This document shows positions 56,391 through 64,000 of a DNA stretch of 64,000 nt, piece by piece (within the stretch, counting starts at the first letter, position 1; the number at the start of each line of letters is the position of its first letter). Location: positions 27,704,912 through 27,768,911 of the forward strand of contig CM051028.1 in NCBI GenBank assembly GCA_027627225.1, given 5' to 3'. The DNA is from Congeria kusceri (Eukaryota; Mollusca; Bivalvia; Myida; Dreissenidae). The translations under genes were made by a program, and so were the position numbers. The notes under the pieces were generated by a model. It worked only from the letters and a program-made list of their open reading frames with translations. It searched no databases and had not been told where the DNA came from.

Positions 56391-56960
56391 AATTGACATT
56401 TCACCTATTGACCTTATTTTCATACCTGCAACAAGCGTTCTTGTTCAGGCAAACATTTTGCTAAGTTATTTTTAAATCCATCCATCCATGTTCAAGCTAT
56501 AAGTCCGATTTGGACATTTGCCCATTAGTTATGACCTACACTCCTGGTTCATGCATGTGACATGCTGTTTTATTTTGGCAAACATTTGTGCCAATTCTAA
56601 GTAATTGGAAAATCCCTCAATTGTGGGCCAAATCCGGACAAGCAAAAAGCCAATTTTACCTCTGACCTCTAAGTGTGACCTCGACCTTTGACCTACAGAC
56701 CTGGTTCATAAGTGTTTCATGCCATCTCATTAAGGTTAACTTTTGTGCCAAGTAATTATAAAATTAACATTGGCAAGTTAAAGCACAGACAAGTAATGTG
56801 CCAATTTTGACCATTGACCGCTAAGTTTGATCTTTGACCTATGGACATGATCCATGAGTGCTACACACCATGTCATTGCGGCAAACATTTGTGCAAAGTA
56901 ATTTTAAAATCCCTCTATCCATGGTTAAGTTCTATACCAGCAGGCCTTTTTCTGACCTCT
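56390..56960. repeat. Dispersed molluscan repeat, ~160-bp tandem-like units, ~3 copies
   Basis: Repeated phrases: 'tgacctacagacctggttca', 'ggcaaacatttgtgc', 'aagtaatt-taaaatcc' and 'gacctctaagtgtgacctc'. Units begin near 56390, 56530, 56690 and 56830. Confidence 0.65.
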
Positions 56961-57769
56961 TTGAGAAAAAGTACTTTGGTTAAATTGGGAAATTCACGAC
57001 GCAAAATTTTCAAAATTGGGAAAAATTCTTATCGCTAAATCGTAAGTATAATGATGAAATTTACAGTTTTAAACCAATAAATAAGAATTTAACAGCACTA
57101 ATAATTTTAATTTAACTCAAAATTGTGATGATTTTACCATGCTATGCAACCATGAGTTTGTAATCATATGCATGTCTCATTTCCTTCAAGTTTCTAAAAA
57201 TGTATCACCAAATCTGACCAACTTCACCAAAATAAAATTGTGGGATCTAGTGTCTGCATGATTTAATTTTAATGATGTGTTAATAAACATCGTGTAGTAC
57301 ATACACTACATAGGTCGCGAAAATATGTGATAAATTACAAAGAAATCTTTACCTCCTTATATTTAAATCCTTTCTTTAACTGACACATCCACTTGTGTAA
57401 AAATATTTGCCCATAAATCATGTTAAATTTCATCATAATAGTGGACAAACAAATCATTTTTGTTTGTCTTACTCATTTTATTACAAGGCTATTAGAGTGT
57501 TCTCCCCTTGTAAACAATGTCAAGGATAAAATAAGAGGATATCCAAGTGTAAAGTCAGTGTGAAAAAATCGGCTATAAAGTATTGAAAAATCATATTTTC
57601 ACTTTCATTTTCAGAAAAAATACAGGTTTTTTTACAAATGGGAATTTTGGGGTCAGAGTTGGGAAAAATAAAATCATGCATATTTGGTTTTGGGAACAGG
57701 TCCGACTATCGGACCCGTGAGAGCAGTAGAAAAAGGCCTGACCCCAAGACAAGCAAAAAGTCAATTTAT

Positions 57770-57845
57770 ATATGAAAGATAATCAGATGGAAACAAAGTA
57801 CCAGAAGGGACAGACAGACAGACGGACAAACAGACGGACATGATG
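57770..57845. repeat. Degenerate (GACA)n microsatellite
   Basis: 'gggacagacagacagacgga' followed by 'caaacagacggacatgatg' ends a repeat tail. Confidence 0.8.
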
Positions 57846-57849
57846 TATG

Positions 57850-59245
57850 ATGGATAAACTCATCAGGGGAATCCATTTGACACCTAGACAAACTGAATGG
57901 CAGTTGAATTAGAATCCGAAAGGACAAACAAAGTGGGTTACAATATAATCCCTCTTCATGGAGCATAAAAATAGGGCTGCCTCAGTTCAAGCAAGAATTA
58001 CAGATTTAAGATAATCCATGGGCTTGCATGCTAAATACATTTTCGTTTACTGGGAATAGATTAAATGGACCTAATTGGATTGAAGGAAATATATCTGCCT
58101 CAGTTTAGGTTAGATACCAGTTACTGGTTTCTAACCTTTAGCCGATTTCTTTAAGTAAGAATTACTGATTCAGATAATCCATGGCATGTCAAATCCATGT
58201 AAACAGGCAACGGTGGAACCACAACAAATAATCAAAAGACAGGTCAACTATGGCTAATAAATAATCGATCTACACTGTGTGTGACTAATGTTAGAAACAG
58301 ATAAAGAAATCAATAAGCCTACATGCACCAAAGCCAACTATAGTAAAGAAATTTGGTCACAACAACCAGGCGCACAATGTAAAAATGTCAGCGCGGGCAA
58401 TAAAAACGTTTGTCTGATAATACATTTTTACATTTTAATTCCATCTGGCAGTACCGGACAGGGGGGAGGGGGGAATTTGACTAATTGTGTTTTAGGGAGT
58501 CTAATTCCCCACCCTAGAGCCAAGCATTTTTGTCTAAATCCCCTAAATGATGAATGCTTAATTGGTGTAGCAAATGGCCCGGGGCCAATATTACCAATAT
58601 TACCGATATCTAAAACCCGAACAGTCCGGAATCATAAGGCGTGTCAAATTCCTGCCTAATGAGAATTGCTTTCAGTCAAAAGTCCCGTATACGCCCTGCA
58701 CTCCCCCCTCGGAGAAAATATTGATAAGTGCATAATGCACACTACCAGCTGACTACAGTGAATAAGACTCCACCCAGCTTTTGATGTTGTACTTTTAACA
58801 TACTTTTTTCAAAATGTGACATTGAAGAAGGATAATATTTCTTAATTTAAAATAGCTACAACCAGGTTTAATTTTTCATTACATTAAGAGTTAGGTAATA
58901 GCATACCAGAGGTGGTTAACTCTGCTCATTTTGCCAATGGCAAAACATTTGAAATTTTGGCATTAAAAAAAAATATATATCCTTCTTTCCTATAGATTCA
59001 GCCATTCCTATAGATTCGGCCAGCCCCCAGATAATGGAAATTAACTACTATAACTACTATTTCTTGTCAAGCATGTGATAGTTTTCTGTATTGAGACAAT
59101 TCTATCACATAAATATTGTTGTTGGTTTTAAAAATTGCGAATTTCAGATTTTGTCTGAGAAAATTAAGATTTCAAAAAGAAACCCCCCAAAACTGCCACA
59201 CACTTTGTGCATATGCCAAGAATTTTGTAAACATTCATTTTCAAA
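57850..59245. other. Intergenic sequence, old repeats
   Basis: No gene supported. 58455-58660 is GC-richer, with purine-rich 'acaggggggaggggggaa' and 'aaatggcccggggccaata'; probably a repeat fragment. ORF 58288-58659 crosses it incidentally. Confidence 0.4.
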
Positions 59246-59248
59246 CAG

Positions 59249-59334
59249 TATGCTAGAGTGTGTTAGTTTAATAAAGAATGCTTCTAATGAATATGCTAGA
59301 GTGTGTTAGTTTAATAAAGAATGCTTCTAATGAA
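59249..59334. repeat. 43-bp tandem duplication
   Basis: 'tatgctagagtgtgttagtt' + 'taataaagaatgcttctaatgaa' occurs twice, starting at 59249 and 59292. Confidence 0.95.
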
Positions 59335-60245
59335 TTATGTCAAAATTGTAACAAAATAATAGTGTTTTCTTATCAAATTGAAGACTGAACCAAATGATTC
59401 ATGGTTGCTAGGCTGCCTTCCTAGAGTTGGTCAGTAACTAAGTGAATGGCTGATCTCTACATTATCTAGCCTTTAATTAGTAGGACAGACCTTAAATTTA
59501 TAGATAAAAGTCTCACTGGTGTTGGAATTGTGCTCATTTAGTGTATAAAAGCAGTTTAGCTCTTAAGTGGCTGAATATACAGGAAAAGGCTAACAAAATA
59601 ATATAATTATGCAAGATGGTTTTCAATATAGTAAGGTTACAGTTTAATATTTAAAACGTAATGTAGCCCGAGTGAGATAGTAGACATTTTTCCCCCAAAA
59701 GCTCTGCTAGTTTTAGATATTTTAGTAGCAATCGACTATTTTTGCACTTCCATAGCAATTAGTGAACATTAATCTTCTGTTTGTTATAGCACTTTTTTGA
59801 AGACAATGTATCAAACACCTGTCCGCTTTACAGATGAAATGGCATTTGTGGAAATTTCATGTGTACTTAGTATTATATGTATTCATTTTATTGTTCATAA
59901 CTGGAATATGACTTTTCCCATCCGTAAACAAGCGTCATAATCGATGCTAATGCATTCCATGATAGTTGGCATACTGGAATTCCCAAATAATTATGATTTT
60001 GATTGATAATCTGGATTCAGACAACAGGTAATGCTGTAATAGTTTAATTGACCTTACAACAAGATTTGATTAACAATGTGTTTAGCAATTCAGAAAGCTA
60101 GGACTTAATTGTTTGACCGACATGAATTGTAAAAACATTCGTTCACTCTCAACGGTGTTTGACGGACTTTATCCTAGGTAGACGCGGTTATAAATCCCAT
60201 AGCGTATCATCAATTATGCTGGCTATGAAGGTCCTCCTAAGTTCA
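59335..60245. other. AT-rich intergenic sequence
   Basis: Nothing recognised. Confidence 0.45.
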
Positions 60246-60249
60246 AAGA

Positions 60250-60778
60250 GCATTGGCATTGCTTGAACACGAGATAAATCCATCTCAGGTCATCCATTGG
60301 CATTGCTTGAACACGCGATAAATCCATCTCAGGTCATCCATTGGCATTGCTTGAACACGCAATAAATCCATCTCAGGTCATCCATTGGCATTGCTTGAAC
60401 ACGCGATAAATCCATCTCAGGTCATCCATTGGCATTGCTTGAACACGCGATAAATCCATCTCAGGTCATCCATTGGCATTGCTTGAACACACGATAAATC
60501 CATCTCAGGTCATCCATTGGCATTGCTTGAACACGCGATACATCCATCTCAGGTCATCCATTGGCATTGCTTGAACACGCGATAAATCCATCTCAGGTCA
60601 CCCATTGGCATTGCTTGAACACGCGATAAATCCATCTCAGGTCATCCATTGGCATTGCTTGAACACGCGATAAATCCATCTCAGGTCATCCATTGGCATT
60701 GCTTGAACACGCGATAAATCCATCTCAGGTCATCCAATGGCATTGCTTGAACACGCGATAAATCCATCTCAAGTCGTC
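60250..60778. repeat. Tandem array, 44-bp unit, 12 copies
   Basis: Unit 'gcattgcttgaacacgcgat' + 'aaatccatctcaggtcatccattg', starts at 60256, 60300 and then every 44 bp. Sparse substitutions (cgaga, cgcaa, cacga, atacatcc). Confidence 0.97.
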
Positions 60779-60837
60779 CTTCTGTGAACCTTTCAACTTG
60801 AGATCGATTAGTCATGTTTGTCAAGTAAAAACAGTGG

Positions 60838-61633
60838 TGACATCACAGTTGTTACAATGACCATTGATCATATATCACAGTTGTTAGAATGATCATATAT
60901 CACATTGTTACAATGATCATATATCACAGTTGTTACAATGATCATATATCACAGTTGTTACAATGATCATATATCACAGTTGTTACAATGACCATTGATA
61001 TATCACAGTTGTTACAATGATAATATATCACAGTTGTTACAATGATCATATATCACAGTTGTTACAATGACCATTGATCACATATCACAGTTGTTACAAT
61101 GATCATATATCACAGTTGTTACAATGACCATTGATCATATATCACAGTTGTTACAATGATCATATATCACAGTTGTTACAATGATCGTATATCACAGTTG
61201 TTACAATGATCATATATCACAGTTGTTACAATAATCATATATCACAGTTGTTACAATGATCATATATCACAGTTGTTACAATGATCATATATCACAGTTG
61301 TTACAATGATCATATATCACAGTTGTTACAATGACCATTGATCATATATCACAGTTATTACAATGATCATATATCACAGTTGTTACAATGATCATATATC
61401 ACAGTTGTTACAATGACCATTGATCATATATCACAGTTGTTACAATGATCATATATCACAGTTGTTACAATGACCATTGATCATATATCACAGTTGTTAC
61501 AATGATCATATATCACAGTTGTTACAATGATCATATATCACATTGTTACAATGATCATATATCACAGTTGTTACAATGATCATGTATCACAGTTGTTACA
61601 ATGATCATATATCACAGTTGTTACAATGATCAT
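60838..61633. repeat. Tandem array, 25-bp unit with 34-bp variants, ~30 copies
   Basis: Unit 'gatcatatatcacagttgtt' + 'acaat'. At several places 'gaccatt' precedes 'gatcatatatc', giving 34-bp units that recur irregularly. It lies only ~60 bp after the 44-bp array. Confidence 0.97.
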
Positions 61634-62169
61634 GTTATGGAAAGGAATAGAGGTGCCAAGCATACCACATGTAACACAAGACCTCTTGCATGTCAACAAT
61701 AGATGCCCTCTTTCATTTTTAACCAACTGTAATACAAATGTAATGGTTGTCAATACATGCACATGAATGATTATGTAAGTTACAAAACAACAACAACCAG
61801 TTACTGTAACTTATAATGGACTTTGTGATAAAGAATTCATAAGCCTGCTAATTTCTCTGAGACTGTAGTTCAAAGAGCCTAATAAATATTCTGTAATTAT
61901 TCATTTCCCTAGGCATGTTCTTAGAACTATTAAAAGTAACAAAAAATCTCACAAGAATAAATGAAGGGAAACTTTCATTTAAGATACTCTTATTTCAAAG
62001 TCTTTCTAAATTTTTCTTCCTTAAAAGAATGACACCATTAGAACATCATGGAAATCCTTTGTGTCTGGATTATGCAATTTTTAAAGAAAAGTAGAAATTT
62101 GGAATTCCAAATTTGGGTGTAAGTGCAAAACCATATTTAACGTTGCAAACATCATTTTTGTCACTTTGG

Positions 62170-62383
62170 GTATCATGCATCACAGGTAGTATACACAGGT
62201 ATCACAGGTAGTATACACAGGTATCACAGGTAGTATACACAGGCATCACAGGTAGTATACACAGGTAGTATACACAGGTATCACAGGTAGTATACACAGG
62301 CATCACAGGTAGTATACACAGGCATCACAGGTAGTATACACAGGTATCACAGGTAGTATACACAGGTATCACAGGTAGTATTT
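62170..62383. repeat. Tandem array, 22-bp unit, ~9 copies
   Basis: Unit 'cacaggtatcacaggtagta' + 'ta', with c/t variation at 'catc/tatc' and one shortened copy. It directly abuts MITE F copy 3. Confidence 0.95.
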
Positions 62384-62748
62384 CACTGTTGGGGGAATGA
62401 TGGCGGAGCCCTTCAAGAGGGGAAATGAACAGTAAAAGGGGTATTTTCTGGAACTTTATAAAACCATTATCATGCATAATACTATGTAATATAAACATAC
62501 ATATATTGTTATATCATACACTTCTTAAATTTAAATGCATCCAGCTGGGTTTCTTGCAAAATGTAATGTTGTTCATGAAAATTTCTCTATCTTGGCCAAT
62601 TTTTTTCTGATTTTGGTCAAACTTTTTTCTTGATAAAGAATGTATTCTGAGGGGAATTTTTATGTTAAAATAGGGGAACAATATATACATTTATAGGAGG
62701 GGAATGGGTCCGAATATAGGCCCCAAAATGACCCTAAAAAAATCACTG
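62384..62748 (+). mobile_element. MITE family F, copy 3 (diverged)
   Basis: 'gggggaatgatggcggagcc' + 'cttcaagaggggaaatg', 'aaatttctctatcttggcca', 'ctgaggggaatttttatg' and 'aggggaatgggtccgaatat' are colinear with copies 1 and 2. More diverged, and without a clear target duplication. Confidence 0.7.
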
Positions 62749-62749
62749 C

Positions 62750-63620
62750 ATACATGTAGTATGTGAGTTTTCAACCCCTGACAAGTTTTCTACTGTACAG
62801 ACATTATGCACATGTATTTGTAATTTAACTGTTTCCTTTATCATGTTAATACGTTTCGTTTTCAAGTCTGTTTGTTATCGCACGCTTATTTAGGAAACAA
62901 TTCAGAGGACAAATCATATTCACACTGTAACAGCTTATCAATTTGAGAAATAAATTGTAAAATAATCTAATTATCCATGTATAGTTTGAAAGTACGTATT
63001 TTCAGCAGCTGTGAATAGTAGATAAATATCAGCAGATATCATATTATTATCAGTTTTGCCAGTCTGAGACTGATTGGGTTAAAAAAAGACCAATTTAAAT
63101 GACCGGTAATCGGTCCGATCAGTTTTCTTGATTTATCCAGTCACTATACAAATCGTGATAATCCCCTGATTTCAATACACAATAAACGCATTTTATGGCC
63201 CAAATGCTCTGTAGGTGCGAACGCCAGTGGATCAGTGATGCGTTAATGACCCCAGTCATGTCACTATCGATCAATAATTGGAGTGCTTTTGCGGCAGTTT
63301 GTTGACTGTGTTATATTACTGACACCGATCAGTCTGTACTTCTCCACGATAAAATCGTGTCTGGTTACTATAGACTATAATAGCAGCCGCATGTAATCCT
63401 CGTGGAAAACGCCCATTTGCTGCATAATAATTTTATGTACTGTGGTGCATCCATAATGATATAAAATATTAATATGAAATCTATCTAAACATTGTAGTAA
63501 AAACATAGTTTAATACAATTAGTTTATTTGTAAGTTGGCCTAATTGATGTTCATGACGTCATGCAGTTAATTTTAGATTACAAAGTGACCATATTGTAGT
63601 ACATTATAATTTAACTTTAG
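62750..63620. other. Intergenic sequence
   Basis: No gene supported. 63190-63420 is less AT-rich and non-repetitive, so a transcribed or regulatory stretch is possible but not shown. Confidence 0.4.
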
Positions 63621-63629
63621 TTCAGCAAA

Positions 63630-63960
63630 ACTCGGAAAACAGACATAGAAATTAAAAGTTTATTAAGATTAAGGGATGGAAACTTTGTGGTTTATATTAA
63701 TAATTAAAATACACAATTTCGGACATACCTTATTTTTCGGATACACATAATTCGGATACAGAGGGTAGCTTTATTGTACTTATTGAATTGCATTATCTTT
63801 AAATTTTTATGAAGTTAAAACTTACAAAAGACATAGACATTACAATTTATTGAAGTTTGTGGCGTGAAAACTTTCAAGATAATAGTTGTACTTTAAAATA
63901 CGCATTTCCGGACATGCACCACATTCAGATACACCAAATTCGAATACAACATAAGCGGTG
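63630..63960. repeat. Diverged two-copy tandem repeat, ~190 bp
   Basis: Copy 1 has 'agacatagaaattaaaagtt' ... 'cacaatttcggacatacctt' ... 'ataattcggata'. Copy 2 (from ~63818) has 'agacatagacattacaattt' ... 'cgcatttccggacatgcacc' ... 'aaattcgaata'. Confidence 0.7.
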
Positions 63961-64000
63961 AACAGCGGAGTTCAGGACCAACTGACTTTCTAGAAAAATA

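Noticed and set aside
46645..62748. Recurring peptide-like frames in the three family F copies as a conserved small protein
   Set aside because: The frames are not preserved between copies; conservation is at the DNA level, as expected for a MITE.

Overview
The window is a stretch of an AT-rich animal nuclear genome, most likely a heterodont bivalve mollusc of the Dreissena/Mercenaria type. The reasons are spliced genes with small exons and GT-AG introns, an Ngaro tyrosine-recombinase retrotransposon, a Tx1/L1-like LINE, tRNA-derived SINE-like sequences, many short inverted-repeat elements and a very high density of minisatellites. One palindromic, CpG-rich dispersed family (core 'taatccgggacgacac') is typical of bivalve sequence as I recall it. 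The species call is inference. Nothing bacterial or plasmid-like is visible.

Layout. 0.4-4.4 kb: a decayed Ngaro element on the minus strand (gag, reverse transcriptase, RNase H, tyrosine recombinase, SGNH hydrolase). 5.0-6.6 kb: plus-strand exons of an ADAMTS-like metalloprotease, broken by an 11-bp duplication and lacking its 5' part. 9.5-15.3 kb: one ~5.7 kb element with ~1.1 kb inverted arms, carrying a decayed LINE reverse-transcriptase fragment and two unidentified ORFs. 16.7-20.2 kb: a minus-strand Tx1/L1-like LINE ORF2, frameshifted and with catalytic losses. 21-22 kb: a 31-bp array inside a two-copy duplication. 22.7-23.4 kb: an unidentified minus-strand exon. 25-33.6 kb: diverged duplicated blocks, two CRE-bearing promoter-like modules and a 1.4 kb 33-bp minisatellite. 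31.3 and 49.9 kb: two copies of an inverted-repeat element flanked by TTAA with a tRNA-like block inside.

The one clearly functional-looking gene is inositol-tetrakisphosphate 1-kinase (ITPK1) on the minus strand, 47746 down to 34567. Eight exons join in perfect phase to encode 389 residues covering nearly all of the ATP-grasp kinase. Only the N-terminal ~38 residues are missing; their exon was not found in the window. Its introns hold four large minisatellites and several MITEs. One minisatellite runs up to the fifth intron base next to a splice donor, and one exon edge is duplicated around a MITE.

48-64 kb holds no gene I can support: repeats, MITEs, microsatellites and AT-rich sequence. 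Mobile elements and tandem repeats account for most of the recognisable content of the window.
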